A stretch of 64,000 nt of DNA. Source: Marinobacter goseongensis (GTDB lineage: Bacteria; Pseudomonadota; Gammaproteobacteria; Pseudomonadales; Oleiphilaceae). The DNA lies in NCBI RefSeq assembly GCF_023156235.1, contig NZ_JAKZAI010000002.1, positions 62,001 through 126,000 on the forward strand, written 5' to 3'. How positions within the stretch are numbered: the stretch's first letter is position 1; each line of letters begins with the position of its first letter. This document shows positions 48,841 through 61,358 of this stretch, in pieces. The notes under the pieces are model-generated. The model ran no database searches and had not been told where the DNA came from. It worked only from the letters and a program-made list of their open reading frames with translations. Made by a program: the position numbers and the translations under genes.

Positions 48841-50064
48841 ATGACCTTTTGCCGCGACGAGCATGTCTGGATTCCGGAGTCGGACCTCGAGGGCATGTCG
48901 GTGGACACCCTGGCGGTGCGTGCCGGTCAGATCCGGACCGGTCAGCTTGAGCACAGTGACGCGATTTTTCCGACGTCAAGTTTCGTCTACGGGAGTGCCG
49001 CCCAGGCCGCGGCCCGCTTTGGCGGTGAAGAGCCGGGCAACATCTATTCGCGGTTTACAAATCCTACTGTGCAGGCGTTCGAAGCCCGTATTGCGGCTAT
49101 GGAGGGCGGGGAAAAGGCCGTGGCCACCTCTTCGGGCATGGCCGCTATCCTCAGTACCTGCATGGCCCTGTTGAAGTCCGGTGACCATGTGGTGTGTTCC
49201 CGGGGCGTGTTCGGCACCACCAACGTGCTGTTTCAGAAGTACATGGCCAAGTTTGGTGTAGAAACCAGCTTTGTCAGTCTGACTGATCAGGCGCAGTGGG
49301 AGCGTGAGATCCGCCCGGAAACCCGGATGCTGTTCATCGAAACACCCTCGAATCCGCTGTGTGAAGTGGCCGACATGGCCGCGCTGGCTGCACTGGCCCA
49401 TGCCAACGATGCCCTCTTTGTGGTGGATAACTGCTTCTGCACCCCGGTATTGCAGCGCCCGCTTGAACATGGAGCAGACATCATCATTCATTCGGCAACC
49501 AAGTATCTGGATGGCCAGGGCCGCTGTGTGGGCGGCGTTGTTGTGGGGCCAGCGAATCTGATGGATGAAGTCTATGGGTTTTTGCGCTCGGCAGGCCCGA
49601 CCATGAGCCCCTTCAATGCCTGGGTGTTTCTCAAGGGGTTGGAAACCTTACCAATCCGTATGCGAGCCCATTGCGACAATGCGTTAGAGTTGGCGCAGTG
49701 GCTGGAGGCGCAGCCTGCTGTGGCGGAAGTATTCTATGCGGGACTCGAGAGTCATCCTCAGCATGCGTTGGCGCGGGAGCAACAATCGGGCTTTGGCGGC
49801 GTTCTCTCGTTCAGGGTCAAAGGGGGCCGGGAAGAGGCGTGGGCATTCATTGACGCCACCCGAATGATTTCAATCACCGCGAACCTGGGCGACGTGAAGA
49901 CCACCATCACCCATCCGGCGACCACAACCCACGGCCGATTGTCGCCGGAAGACAAGGCTCAGGCCGGTATCACCGAAAACCTGGTCAGGATATCGGTCGG
50001 TATTGAAGCCGTCGAAGACCTGAAAATCGATCTTCAGCGCGGTTTCAGCGCTCTGGAAAAATAA
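48841..50064 (+). CDS. metZ: O-succinylhomoserine sulfhydrylase (MetZ)
   Basis: A 407-residue PLP enzyme of the Cys/Met metabolism family. The PLP lysine is in [16 protein letters not shown] and the PLP phosphate site in [20 protein letters not shown]. MetZ makes homocysteine directly from O-succinylhomoserine and sulfide, so it uses the sulfide that the CysH pathway supplies. purF-metZ is the Pseudomonas order. CAGGAG precedes ATG 48841. Confidence 0.95.
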   Translation: MTFCRDEHVWIPESDLEGMSVDTLAVRAGQIRTGQLEHSDAIFPTSSFVYGSAAQAAARFGGEEPGNIYSRFTNPTVQAFEARIAAMEGGEKAVATSSGMAAILSTCMALLKSGDHVVCSRGVFGTTNVLFQKYMAKFGVETSFVSLTDQAQWEREIRPETRMLFIETPSNPLCEVADMAALAALAHANDALFVVDNCFCTPVLQRPLEHGADIIIHSATKYLDGQGRCVGGVVVGPANLMDEVYGFLRSAGPTMSPFNAWVFLKGLETLPIRMRAHCDNALELAQWLEAQPAVAEVFYAGLESHPQHALAREQQSGFGGVLSFRVKGGREEAWAFIDATRMISITANLGDVKTTITHPATTTHGRLSPEDKAQAGITENLVRISVGIEAVEDLKIDLQRGFSALEK

Positions 50065-50089
50065 CCGTCACGGAAACGTCTGGGCATTC

Positions 50090-52687
50090 ATGGCAGAGTC
50101 GGCAAAAGCACAAAAGGCACCCCAACTGACCGAAAAGCAGCAGCGATTCCGTCGCCTCGCGGCTCAGGGCACCCGCGAGGGCGCCGTGATTGCGCTGATT
50201 GCCCTGTGTATTTACCTGGCAATGGCTCTGGTCACCTTCAGCCCGTCTGATCCGGGGTGGGCGAGCATTGGCCACGATACCAGCGTGCAGAATCACGCGG
50301 GCCGCACCGGCGCCTGGATTGCGAGCCTGTTGATGGATTTCTTCGGCCATGTGGCCTTCCTGTTTCCGGTGATGATTGCCGGTTACGCGCTGATGCTCAT
50401 CCGCCGCCGCAATGACGCCATTGATCTGCATTGGCCGCTGCTGGCCATGCGTTTTGGCGGGTTTCTTCTTATTCTCCTGTCTGCCACCAGTCTTCTGTCG
50501 CTGTACTCGGTGTTCGGCCTCGGGGTGTCGTCCGGCGGTGTGCTTGGATCGGCCGTGTCCGAAGCCATGGTGCGTTTTTTCAATCTGCCCGCTACCACGC
50601 TGCTACTGATTGCTATTTTCCTGTTCGCGCTGACGGTCACCACCGGGCTCTCATGGTTTTGGCTGATGGACCAGCTTGGCCTGGTTACCCTTCGGTTCGG
50701 TGCCTGGCTGAAGCGCGTGTTCAGTGCCCAGGGCAGGGCCAAAAAGCCGGCAAAGCCTGAGGTGGCCGCCAAAGGAACACCGCCGGAGCCGCCGGTGGTC
50801 AAGGATCGCGTGGAAGTACCCAAAGTGCGTGCTGCTGCGGGTCTGCGCTGGTGGCAGAAAATACCCGGCCTGGGCCCGAAAAAGCCGAAAAGTAAACCGG
50901 CCAAGGAAGCCGCACCGTCTCAGCAACGGCGGGAACCTGCCATCGACGGCCTTGCCGAGACCCAGGATGTCGAGCCTGCGCGCCTGGAGAGCTTCAGTTC
51001 CCGTGACGACCATGCCGATGCCGCTGATAAGGCGTCAATGAATGGCGTGGCGAAGACGGCGCCGGTAACGGGTGGCGCGGTATCCAGGGCACTGAAGATT
51101 TCGCCGTTCAAGCGAGACGAACAGGCCAAAGCCGACTCGAAAGGGAAGGGTAGCCAGCCGTCTCTGCTGGAAGATGTCGAGAGCCCGATTCCGCCTATTT
51201 CGTTGCTGGACCCGCCCGAAGAGCATAAGGAAAAAGGCTACTCCGAAGAGGCCCTCGAGCATATGTCCCGCTTGCTTGAGGAAAAACTGGCGGACTTTGG
51301 TGTGTCGGTCGAAGTGGTCGAGGTCAACCCCGGCCCGGTGATCACCCGTTTCGAAATCAAGCCGGCCCCGGGCGTCAAGGTTAGCAAGATCTCGAATCTG
51401 GCGAAGGATCTGGCCCGCTCACTCGCGGTGCTGAGTGTCCGCGTTGTGGAGGTGATTCCAGGCAAATCCGTCGTGGGTATCGAGATTCCCAATGAAGAGC
51501 GCGAAATCGTTCGGCTCAGTGAAGTGTTGAGCGCGCGGGTTTTCGAGGATTCGTCATCACCGTTGACCCTCGCCCTGGGGAACGACATTGGCGGTAACCC
51601 GATGGTGGCCAATCTTGCCAAGATGCCTCACCTGCTGGTGGCGGGCACTACCGGTTCCGGTAAGTCCGTGGGTGTCAACGCGATGCTGCTCAGCATGCTG
51701 CTGAAGGCCACGCCGGAAGAAGTTCGCTTCATCATGGTGGACCCGAAGATGCTGGAGCTGAGCATCTATGACGGCATTCCCCACCTGCTGGCACCGGTGG
51801 TAACGGATATGAAAGAAGCCGCTAACGCCCTGCGTTGGTGCGTTGCGGAGATGGAGCGCCGCTATCGGTTGATGGCCAATCTGGGTGTGAGAAACATTGC
51901 CGGCTACAACCGCAAGATCCGGGATGCTGCTGCAGCGGGCGAGCCCATTCTCGACCCGCTTTGGAAACCTGACGAATACCTGGCCAATGACGAGCAGGAG
52001 CGCCCGGAACTGGATACCCTGCCGTTCATCGTGGTGGTGATCGACGAATTCGCCGACATGATGATGATTGTCGGTAAGAAGGTGGAGGAGCTTATCGCCC
52101 GTATCGCGCAGAAAGCGCGGGCAGCGGGTATCCATCTGATTCTGGCGACTCAGCGACCCTCGGTGGACGTTATTACTGGTCTGATCAAGGCCAACATCCC
52201 CACGCGGATGTCGTTTCAGGTGTCTTCCAAGATTGACTCCCGCACCGTGCTTGATCAGGGTGGGGCGGAACAGCTACTGGGGCATGGCGACATGCTGTAT
52301 TTGCCCCCGGGCTCCGGTCTCCCTGTGCGGGTGCACGGCGCCTTTGTGGATGACGACGAAGTTCACCGGGTTGTCAGCGCCTGGAAAGCCAGAGGCGAGC
52401 CAGTGTACATCGACGACGTGCTGAACGGTGCCGAGGGCGAAAGTCTGCCCGGCGTACCAAGCCTGTCAGAAGGCGGCGACAATGAGGGAGACGCGCTTTA
52501 CGATGAGGCCGTCGCTTTCGTGACGGAAGGTCGTCGGGTTTCCATTTCCTCTGTTCAGCGAAAATTCAAGATCGGGTACAACCGGGCGGCAAACCTGGTT
52601 GATGCCATGGAAGCATCAGGCGTGGTCAGCGCTGCGGGGCACAACGGCGCCCGGGAAGTGCTGGCACCGCCGCCACCGAGAGATTAG
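50090..52687 (+). CDS. ftsK: DNA translocase FtsK
   Basis: An 865-residue translocase. Four or five N-terminal membrane segments (residues 30-190), a charged linker (about 200-380), then alpha and beta domains with Walker [16 protein letters not shown] and Walker [13 protein letters not shown], and the C-terminal gamma winged helix ([20 protein letters not shown]) that reads KOPS sites. It pumps the terminus through the septum and activates XerCD. The short linker suits a Pseudomonas-type protein. lolA follows eight bases later, as in many gammaproteobacteria. Confidence 0.96.
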   Translation: MAESAKAQKAPQLTEKQQRFRRLAAQGTREGAVIALIALCIYLAMALVTFSPSDPGWASIGHDTSVQNHAGRTGAWIASLLMDFFGHVAFLFPVMIAGYALMLIRRRNDAIDLHWPLLAMRFGGFLLILLSATSLLSLYSVFGLGVSSGGVLGSAVSEAMVRFFNLPATTLLLIAIFLFALTVTTGLSWFWLMDQLGLVTLRFGAWLKRVFSAQGRAKKPAKPEVAAKGTPPEPPVVKDRVEVPKVRAAAGLRWWQKIPGLGPKKPKSKPAKEAAPSQQRREPAIDGLAETQDVEPARLESFSSRDDHADAADKASMNGVAKTAPVTGGAVSRALKISPFKRDEQAKADSKGKGSQPSLLEDVESPIPPISLLDPPEEHKEKGYSEEALEHMSRLLEEKLADFGVSVEVVEVNPGPVITRFEIKPAPGVKVSKISNLAKDLARSLAVLSVRVVEVIPGKSVVGIEIPNEEREIVRLSEVLSARVFEDSSSPLTLALGNDIGGNPMVANLAKMPHLLVAGTTGSGKSVGVNAMLLSMLLKATPEEVRFIMVDPKMLELSIYDGIPHLLAPVVTDMKEAANALRWCVAEMERRYRLMANLGVRNIAGYNRKIRDAAAAGEPILDPLWKPDEYLANDEQERPELDTLPFIVVVIDEFADMMMIVGKKVEELIARIAQKARAAGIHLILATQRPSVDVITGLIKANIPTRMSFQVSSKIDSRTVLDQGGAEQLLGHGDMLYLPPGSGLPVRVHGAFVDDDEVHRVVSAWKARGEPVYIDDVLNGAEGESLPGVPSLSEGGDNEGDALYDEAVAFVTEGRRVSISSVQRKFKIGYNRAANLVDAMEASGVVSAAGHNGAREVLAPPPPRD

Positions 52688-52695
52688 GAGTTGTT

Positions 52696-53349
52696 ATGAC
52701 GATGAAACACATTGCCCGTGCTTTCTGGATGCCGTTGCTGCTGGTGGCCATGCTGTCACCCGTTGCTGCTCAGGCTGACAGTGAGAAAGATGCAGCCGAA
52801 CTGGCCAGGACGCTGGAAAGCTATGAGTCCTATCAGGCCGACTTTATCCAGATTGTGGTGAATGAAAATGGCAACCGCGTGCAGGAATCCCGCGGGGCAC
52901 TCAAGGCCAAGCGCCCAGGTCTGTTTTACTGGGAGACAAACCAGCCCCACTCACAGTTTATCGTCAGCAACGGCACCACCGTAGAGGTGTATGATCCGGA
53001 TCTTGAACAGGTCACGGTCCACAACCTGGATAAGCAGGTCCAAACCACCCCCGCGCTGTTGCTCAGCGGCGAAGTGGGCAATCTGAATGACACCTACAAG
53101 GTCTCTGGCAGCGTCAAGGGCGAGCATACCCGGGAGTTTACCCTGGAGCCCCGCGATGCAGATTCGCTGTTTGTGTCGCTGCGGCTAACCTTTTACAAGG
53201 GAGAATTGCAGGAAATGCGCATGCAGGACTCCCTCTCTCAGATCAGTGTGCTGAGCTTCGACGATATTCAGCTCAACAGTGCCATTGCCGACAAGGTGTT
53301 CACCCTCGACTATCCGGACGAGGTGGATGTGATCCGGGACGGAGCCTGA
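52696..53349 (+). CDS. lolA: Outer-membrane lipoprotein carrier protein (LolA)
   Basis: A 217-residue periplasmic chaperone. Signal peptide ends AAQA before DSEKD; the mature core has LESYESYQADFIQ, GALKAKRPGLFYWETNQP and VEVYDPDLEQVTVHNLDKQ. It carries lipoproteins from LolCDE to LolB. GGAG lies before ATG 52696. It overlaps rarA by one base (TGATG). Confidence 0.95.
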   Translation: MTMKHIARAFWMPLLLVAMLSPVAAQADSEKDAAELARTLESYESYQADFIQIVVNENGNRVQESRGALKAKRPGLFYWETNQPHSQFIVSNGTTVEVYDPDLEQVTVHNLDKQVQTTPALLLSGEVGNLNDTYKVSGSVKGEHTREFTLEPRDADSLFVSLRLTFYKGELQEMRMQDSLSQISVLSFDDIQLNSAIADKVFTLDYPDEVDVIRDGA

Positions 53350-54686
53350 TGCAGGACAGCCTCTTCCAGGAAAAGGAGGGTTTTCGCCCTCTGGCGGCGC
53401 GTATGCGACCGCGAACCCTGGAGGATTACGTCGGGCAGGCTCACCTGGTGGGTGCGGGAAGACCGCTCCGCAGGGCGGTCGAGCAGGGGCAACTGCATTC
53501 GATGATTCTTTGGGGGCCGCCCGGTGTCGGCAAAACCACCTTTGCGCAGCTGCTGGCCAACCTCAGCGATCTGAGTTTTGAAACCGTTTCCGCTGTGCTC
53601 AGTGGCGTCAAAGACATTCGCGAGATCGTTGAGCGGGCAAAGAACCGCAAAACCATGGAAGGTCGGGACACGCTGTTGTTTGTCGATGAGGTCCATCGCT
53701 TCAACAAAGGTCAGCAGGACGCCTTTCTGCCCCACATTGAAGACGGAACCTTCATATTTGTCGGCGCAACCACCGAAAACCCTTCCTTTGAGCTGAACAG
53801 CGCGTTGTTGTCGCGAACCCGTGTCTATGTGCTCAAGAACCTTGAAGCGCAGGATGTGATGCGTTTGCTGCGCCGGGCGCTCGAGGCGCCGGAGGGCCTG
53901 AACGCGGCGGTGGACGTTGACGACGCGGTGTTGACGATGATGGCATCGGCCTCGGGCGGTGACGCCCGCAAGGCCCTGAACATTCTTGAGGTGGCAACGG
54001 ATCTGGCCGAGGACGATGGTCAGGGCCGACTCCGGATCACCAACGGGCACCTTGAGCAGGTGTTGCAAACCAGCCTGCGACGTTTTGACAAAGGCGGAGA
54101 TGTCTTTTATGACCAGATTTCCGCCCTGCATAAATCCGTTCGTGGTTCGGACCCCGATGGATCGCTTTACTGGCTGTGCCGAATGCTCGACGGTGGTTGC
54201 GACCCGCTGTATGTCGCCCGTCGCCTGGTGAGAATTGCCAGTGAGGATATTGGCAACGCCGACCCCCGGGCACTGCAGTTATCAATGGACGCCTGGGCCG
54301 CCCAGGAGCGGCTGGGCTCCCCGGAAGGGGAACTGGCCCTGGCACAGGCGGTGACCTATCTGGCGCTCGCGCCGAAAAGCAACGGCGTCTACAACGCATT
54401 CAATCAATGTATGGCGGATATCCGCAGCGATCCCGACTACGAGGTGCCCGTGCACCTTCGCAACGCACCGACCAAGCTGATGAAAAGTCTTGGTCACGGT
54501 GACGAGTACCGCTACGCCCACGATGAACCGGACGCCTTTGCCGCCGGGGAATCCTATCTGCCTGAGGCCGTTCACCGGCGTCGTTACTATGAGCCGGTTA
54601 ATCGAGGGCTGGAAATCAAGCTGGCCGAAAAGCGCCAGCGTCTGGATGTTCTGAACGCGCAAAGCCCCCGAAAACGCTATTCCTGA
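53349..54686 (+). CDS. rarA: Replication-associated recombination protein A (RarA/MgsA)
   Basis: A 445-residue AAA ATPase of the clamp-loader-like RarA family. Walker A GPPGVGKTTFAQLL, Walker B LLFVDEVHRFNKGQQDAF, sensor GATTENPSFELNSALLSRTRVY. It acts at stalled forks with SSB. lolA-rarA-serS is a common gammaproteobacterial order. It is 90 bases from serS. Confidence 0.96.
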   Translation: MQDSLFQEKEGFRPLAARMRPRTLEDYVGQAHLVGAGRPLRRAVEQGQLHSMILWGPPGVGKTTFAQLLANLSDLSFETVSAVLSGVKDIREIVERAKNRKTMEGRDTLLFVDEVHRFNKGQQDAFLPHIEDGTFIFVGATTENPSFELNSALLSRTRVYVLKNLEAQDVMRLLRRALEAPEGLNAAVDVDDAVLTMMASASGGDARKALNILEVATDLAEDDGQGRLRITNGHLEQVLQTSLRRFDKGGDVFYDQISALHKSVRGSDPDGSLYWLCRMLDGGCDPLYVARRLVRIASEDIGNADPRALQLSMDAWAAQERLGSPEGELALAQAVTYLALAPKSNGVYNAFNQCMADIRSDPDYEVPVHLRNAPTKLMKSLGHGDEYRYAHDEPDAFAAGESYLPEAVHRRRYYEPVNRGLEIKLAEKRQRLDVLNAQSPRKRYS

Positions 54687-54722
54687 GCCGACCCGCACGG
54701 TAGCCAGCAGCGTCAGCGCAGG

Positions 54723-56896
<2,174 letters not shown>

Positions 56897-56898
<2 letters not shown>

Positions 56899-56926
56899 AA
56901 AAGGGGAGCAGCAGCTCCCCTTTTTT
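56897..56926. terminator. Bidirectional terminator between cobA and the DAHP synthase gene
   Basis: AAAAAAGGGGAGC (56897-56909) mirrors GCTCCCCTTTTTT (56914-56926) with a four-base loop, so it ends transcripts from both convergent genes. Confidence 0.93.
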
Positions 56927-56936
56927 GTGGCCAGCA

Positions 56937-58010
56937 TCACGCCCGACGTTTAGGCAACACGTCTTTCAGTTTGTCCCGCATGTCCCGAATGGCTTTTTCT
57001 GTGGTCGGCCAGTCGATGCAGGCATCCGTTACGGAGACACCGTATTTCAGGTCTTGGAGGTTCTCCGGAATGGACTGGTTGCCCCAGTTGATGTTGCTCT
57101 CAACCATCAGGCCCTGAATGGACTGGTTACCTTCAAGAATCTGATGGGAGATATCCTGCATGACCAACGGCTGAATCGCCGGGTCTTTGCTGGAGTTGGC
57201 GTGGCTGCAATCCACCATGATGGATTTGCGCAGTCCGGCTTTATCGAGCGCCTGCTCACACAACGCCACACTGACGGAATCATAATTCGGCTTGCCACCA
57301 CCGCCCCGCAGAACCACGTGGCCATAGTTATTGCCCTTGGTACGGATGACCGCAACCTGGCCTTTCTGATCAATGCCCAGGAAGCTGTGGGGATGAGAAA
57401 CTGATTTCATGGCGTTGACTGCGACATCCAGACTGCCGTCGGTACCGTTCTTGAAGCCGATGGCCATGGACAGGCCGCTGCTCATCTCACGATGCGTCTG
57501 GGATTCGGTGGTACGGGCGCCGATGGCAGACCAGGAGATGGTGTCTTGCAGGTACTGTGGCGAAATGGGGTCCAGTGCCTCAGTGGCTGTCGGCAAGCCC
57601 AGCTCTGCAATGTCGAGAAGAAGCCTGCGGCCAATGTGCAGCCCCTGTTCGATGTCGAATGTGTCATTCAGGTGGGGGTCGTTGATCAAACCTTTCCAGC
57701 CGACGGTCGTCCGCGGCTTCTCAAAATAGACCCGCATAACAATCAACAGCGTATCGCTGACTTCGTCGGCCAGTTTCTTCAGACGGGCAGCATAATCCTG
57801 GGCAGCCTCAACGTCATGGATAGAGCAGGGGCCGACCACCACAAACAGGCGATGATCCTTACCGTCCATGATGTCATAAATCGCCTGTCGGCCATTCTTG
57901 ACCGATTCCGCCGCAGCGCCGGAAAGCGGCATTTCCTGCTTCAACGCTTCGGGGGTAATCAGTGGTTCCTGACTCGCCACATTAAGGTTCTCAAGTTTGG
58001 TGCCCGACAT
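56937..58010 (-). CDS. 3-deoxy-7-phosphoheptulonate synthase (class I, AroG/F/H type)
   Basis: A 357-residue type I-alpha DAHP synthase. VVGPCSIHDVEAAQDYA, MRVYFEKPRTTVGWKGLIND and VMVDCSHANSSKDP are the substrate and metal-binding motifs. It joins PEP and erythrose-4-phosphate, the entry to the aromatic pathway that aroC completes. Which of the three feedback types (Phe, Tyr, Trp) it belongs to is not decided from sequence. It is divergent from the DUF1631 gene, 175 bases apart, with a TATACT -10-like element in between. Confidence 0.95.
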   Translation of the reverse strand: MSGTKLENLNVASQEPLITPEALKQEMPLSGAAAESVKNGRQAIYDIMDGKDHRLFVVVGPCSIHDVEAAQDYAARLKKLADEVSDTLLIVMRVYFEKPRTTVGWKGLINDPHLNDTFDIEQGLHIGRRLLLDIAELGLPTATEALDPISPQYLQDTISWSAIGARTTESQTHREMSSGLSMAIGFKNGTDGSLDVAVNAMKSVSHPHSFLGIDQKGQVAVIRTKGNNYGHVVLRGGGGKPNYDSVSVALCEQALDKAGLRKSIMVDCSHANSSKDPAIQPLVMQDISHQILEGNQSIQGLMVESNINWGNQSIPENLQDLKYGVSVTDACIDWPTTEKAIRDMRDKLKDVLPKRRA

Positions 58011-58185
58011 GCTCTTGTTTTCCCTGGTTCTGATCCAAGCAGCGGCCCTCGCAGGTTTCTGATACGCTGCAAACCGTGCTCATTTTAACGAATGCGCCGG
58101 CGTTGGTATGAAGCAATGGCCGGCGAGTTCGTTATACTGCGTTATTTGATAGACCATTTCAACGCTTCTAACGTGCGGGAACCGG

Positions 58186-60009
58186 ATGTCTGAACAGCGG
58201 CAGAAAAAGCCTGCAATGCAGCCTCGTGAGGAGGTTATGGAGAAGCTTGGCGACGTGCTCTCGGGCATCCGTGTGCCTGACCTGCCGTACTCGGCAGGCA
58301 AGCTGGCAGCGGATACCGTCAGTGACTGGAAACCGCTGCTGTTTTCCTGCTGGACCGAGCAACGGGATGAGCGGGTGATTCAGCTGGTCCGGTCAGTGTC
58401 ACTGACCTGGTCGGTCAGGCAGATCAATTCGGCGTATGTCGCCGATCGGATTATGGACGTCTTTCTCAAAACCAGCGGGTTGCACCCGGAGCTGGCCCGG
58501 CGCGTTGCGCGCCTCAGATTCTTCCTCGCCTGGCGGATGAACGAGACCGGGGCCGCAGCTTTCACCGACGAACTGCTCGACTGGCTCGACGGTCTCCAGG
58601 AATTCCGCGGGTGGAGCGATTCCGGCGGCCGGTCGGCGCGGGTTCTCCTGGAGCAATTGGACTCGCTGGTGATTGCAGTGTCCGCCTGCTTTGAAAACGG
58701 GGTCAGTGAACCCTTTGATGCCTTCTGCCGGGAGTGGCAGGCGGATTCCGGTAAAAGGGATCAACTGGTGTCCAGGCTTCGTCAGCGCTTGCTAGAGACA
58801 GAGCAGGGGGCTGCCCGGCAGCGCTGGGCGGATCAAACAGCGCGGGCCCTGGTTGGTCGGGCGATGACCGGACGACAGTTACCTCCCGCCATTACCCAGT
58901 TCATTTTTGAGCTGTGGATGCCGCTGCTGAAACAGGTGGTGTGGGCGGGCGATCTCGACGCTGAGGATGGGCGCCATAGCAGTAAACTGCTGGAGTGGCT
59001 GGTCTGGGTAGGTGACCCATCGCTGTCTGACAAGGACCGTAACCGCCTTTACCATGTGGGTGAGCAGATCGGCGACAGGCTGGTTGACGTGTGGCGGCGC
59101 GTTCAGGGGGAGGATCTCGCCGCTGACGCCCTGGAAGGCATCGAGGCGGTGCTCGTGGCCAGACTGCGCGGAGAAACCCCAGAACTGGTCGACGCGTTGC
59201 CGGGCCGGGACAGGTTTGAGTGGGATACCTCGTGGCTACAGGCCGCCCGGCCCGCCACGGAGGTGGTAAACGAGTCGGTCGGCCAATGGTTCGTTGAAGG
59301 TGAAGGGACGGATGAACAGCGCCGCTATTTTTTCGCCCTGCTGGAGGAAACCGCCGAGATTCTGTGGACCAATGGCTCTGGGGTGAAACTGGGGCTCCAG
59401 CCGTGGTCGGAGTTTGTTAAGACGCGGGAATGCGGAATCCTGCGGCCGCTGCCTGCGCTGACACCGTTCGGCCGGGTACTGGCGGAGACGATTGGTTCGC
59501 TTGCCGTGGTACAGGAACGCCAGAAGGCTTTGCGTCAGAAGGCGGCTGAAGAGGCCCGGGCGCGGGCCGATACCCTGCGCCGGGAAAAGGAAGCAGCTGA
59601 GGCGAAACGCAGGGCTGAAGAGTCGCAACGGATAGCTGAGCTCGAGAAGCGGCAGCAGGAAGAGCGCGAACAGCGCGAGGCGGATGAACACGCCGAGCAG
59701 GTTCGCCTTGAACAGGAACAACGGCAGGCCGCACACAAACTGGTTGATGGCATTAAGCTTGGGGGTTGGATCGTGCTGGCCGAAAACGACGCGGTGGGCG
59801 ACCCTGTGCGGTTGAAGCTTGCTGTCAGGATCAACGCGTCGAATAAGTTGGTGTTTGTTGATCGCCTGGGTTTGAACCGCCGTGAGTTCCTGGTGGATGG
59901 GTTGGTGCAGGAGGTGCTTGCGGGCAGGGTTCGGGTGCTTGGCAGTTCCGCCGAATTCGACGATACGCTCAGCCGGGTGGTGGGCCGTATCAGGGTGGGT
60001 CGCAATTAA
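58186..60009 (+). CDS. DUF1631 family protein of unknown function
   Basis: A 607-residue cytoplasmic protein. Residues 1-440 are mostly helical; 440-525 form a strongly charged, Glu/Arg/Ala-rich probable coiled coil (REKEAAEAKRRAEESQRIAE); the C-terminal 80 residues are a beta-rich PilZ-like cap (LKLAVRINASNKLVFVDRLG). This layout matches DUF1631, a family with no established role. The ATG 58186 ribosome site is weak. It sits 18 bases upstream of a c-di-GMP-type PilZ gene, so signalling is a reasonable guess. Confidence 0.8.
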   Translation: MSEQRQKKPAMQPREEVMEKLGDVLSGIRVPDLPYSAGKLAADTVSDWKPLLFSCWTEQRDERVIQLVRSVSLTWSVRQINSAYVADRIMDVFLKTSGLHPELARRVARLRFFLAWRMNETGAAAFTDELLDWLDGLQEFRGWSDSGGRSARVLLEQLDSLVIAVSACFENGVSEPFDAFCREWQADSGKRDQLVSRLRQRLLETEQGAARQRWADQTARALVGRAMTGRQLPPAITQFIFELWMPLLKQVVWAGDLDAEDGRHSSKLLEWLVWVGDPSLSDKDRNRLYHVGEQIGDRLVDVWRRVQGEDLAADALEGIEAVLVARLRGETPELVDALPGRDRFEWDTSWLQAARPATEVVNESVGQWFVEGEGTDEQRRYFFALLEETAEILWTNGSGVKLGLQPWSEFVKTRECGILRPLPALTPFGRVLAETIGSLAVVQERQKALRQKAAEEARARADTLRREKEAAEAKRRAEESQRIAELEKRQQEEREQREADEHAEQVRLEQEQRQAAHKLVDGIKLGGWIVLAENDAVGDPVRLKLAVRINASNKLVFVDRLGLNRREFLVDGLVQEVLAGRVRVLGSSAEFDDTLSRVVGRIRVGRN

Positions 60010-60027
60010 TGGCAGCGGAGCAGCGGC

Positions 60028-60456
60028 ATGAGTGATGTCGATTACACCTTTGGCAATCCGAATGGTCCCAAACGTGGTGATGACGGGACGGGTGACCAGC
60101 GGGAGGACTACCGGCTTTCCGCAATCGCCGTTGCCGTACTTGAGTTGGAATCCGGCTTTCCGGAAGAGAGCGGGCAGGTGCGGGGATCCGCGCGCACGCT
60201 GAGTTGTCGGATCCGCGACCTGTCCGCGAAAGGGCTGTGCCTGGTGGCACCGGAAGCGGTGACGGTGGGGGCACTTCTACCCGCCAGAGTGGCACTCGGG
60301 CAGAATCCGGAATCGTTCGAGCTGACGGTGGAAGTGGTGTGGTGCCGAACGGAGTCGGAAGGGCTGTCACTGGTTGGCGTGGAAATCCAGGACTCTGACG
60401 ATACCTCCTACGTGGACTGGGTCGAGGCAGTGGCGAGGGTGATGACCGAGGATTGA
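60028..60456 (+). CDS. PilZ domain protein, likely c-di-GMP receptor
   Basis: A 142-residue single PilZ domain. It carries both binding motifs: RxxxR in QREDYRLSA and DxSxxG in IRDLSAKGLCLV. The family binds intercalated cyclic di-GMP dimers. No other domain is present, so it probably acts on a partner, perhaps the DUF1631 product encoded just before it. It converges with fabI (51-base gap). Confidence 0.85.
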   Translation: MSDVDYTFGNPNGPKRGDDGTGDQREDYRLSAIAVAVLELESGFPEESGQVRGSARTLSCRIRDLSAKGLCLVAPEAVTVGALLPARVALGQNPESFELTVEVVWCRTESEGLSLVGVEIQDSDDTSYVDWVEAVARVMTED

Positions 60457-60507
60457 TCGCGGGGCGACCAGGCTGCTGGTTGCAGTCCGGACACCCCAAC
60501 CATCAGA

Positions 60508-61293
60508 TCAGTCTTCCAGTTCACCCATTCCGGTGATATTGAAGCCCGCGTCCACATACATGATCTCGCCGGTGATGCCACTGGCCATATCGGAGCTCAA
60601 AAAGGCTGCTGCGTTGCCCACCTCTGCGGTGGTGACGTTGCGGCGCAGAGGGGCGCGTTTGGCATTTTCTGCCAGCATACGACGGAAGCTCTTGATGCCG
60701 GACGCAGCCAGGGTCTTGATCGGACCGGCGGAAATGCCATTCACCCGGATTCCTTCCCGGCCGAGGCTGGCGGCCATGTAACGGACGTTGGCTTCCAGAG
60801 ACGCCTTGGCCAGCCCCATCACGTTGTAATTCTGGAGTACTTTCTCCGCGCCCAGGTAGCTCAGCGTCAGCAACGAGCTGTTTTCATGCATCATGCCGCG
60901 CGCGCCCTTGGCCAGTGCGACAAAGCTGAAGGAACTGATGTCGTGGGCGATCCGGAAGCCGTCACGGGTGGTGACGTCAACAAAATTACCATCCAGCTCA
61001 TGGGCCGGGGCATAGCCGACCGCGTGGATGATGATGTCAATGTTGTCCCAGTGCTTGCCCAGCTCCTTGAACACGTTGTCGATTTGCTCGTCGCTGGCGA
61101 CGTCACAGGGAAATGTGAGTGTGCTGCCCCAACTGTCCGCGAATTTTTCAACCCGGGACTGAAGCTTCTCGTTCTGATAGGTGAAGGCCAGCTCGGCGCC
61201 TTCGCGGGCAAAAGCTTCGGCGATGCCATAGGCAATGGAGTGTTTGCTGGCCACGCCAACGATCAGCGCTTTTTTGCCACTGAGAATTCCCAT
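60508..61293 (-). CDS. fabI: Enoyl-ACP reductase, NADH type (FabI)
   Basis: A 261-residue SDR enzyme that starts [21 protein letters not shown]. The active-site set Tyr146, Tyr156 and Lys163 falls at the same numbers as in E. coli FabI, and [15 protein letters not shown] is conserved. It does the last reduction in fatty acid elongation. The triclosan-binding pocket appears standard. GGGAGAACAT before the start gives a good ribosome site. It lies 65 bases downstream of the yej-type genes and may be cotranscribed with them. Confidence 0.96.
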   Translation of the reverse strand: MGILSGKKALIVGVASKHSIAYGIAEAFAREGAELAFTYQNEKLQSRVEKFADSWGSTLTFPCDVASDEQIDNVFKELGKHWDNIDIIIHAVGYAPAHELDGNFVDVTTRDGFRIAHDISSFSFVALAKGARGMMHENSSLLTLSYLGAEKVLQNYNVMGLAKASLEANVRYMAASLGREGIRVNGISAGPIKTLAASGIKSFRRMLAENAKRAPLRRNVTTAEVGNAAAFLSSDMASGITGEIMYVDAGFNITGMGELED

Positions 61294-61358
61294 ACATGTT
61301 CTCCCTGTGTTCTTGATTTCCGTGCATTATCCCCGAACTGTTCTGACGGAGGTAACAC

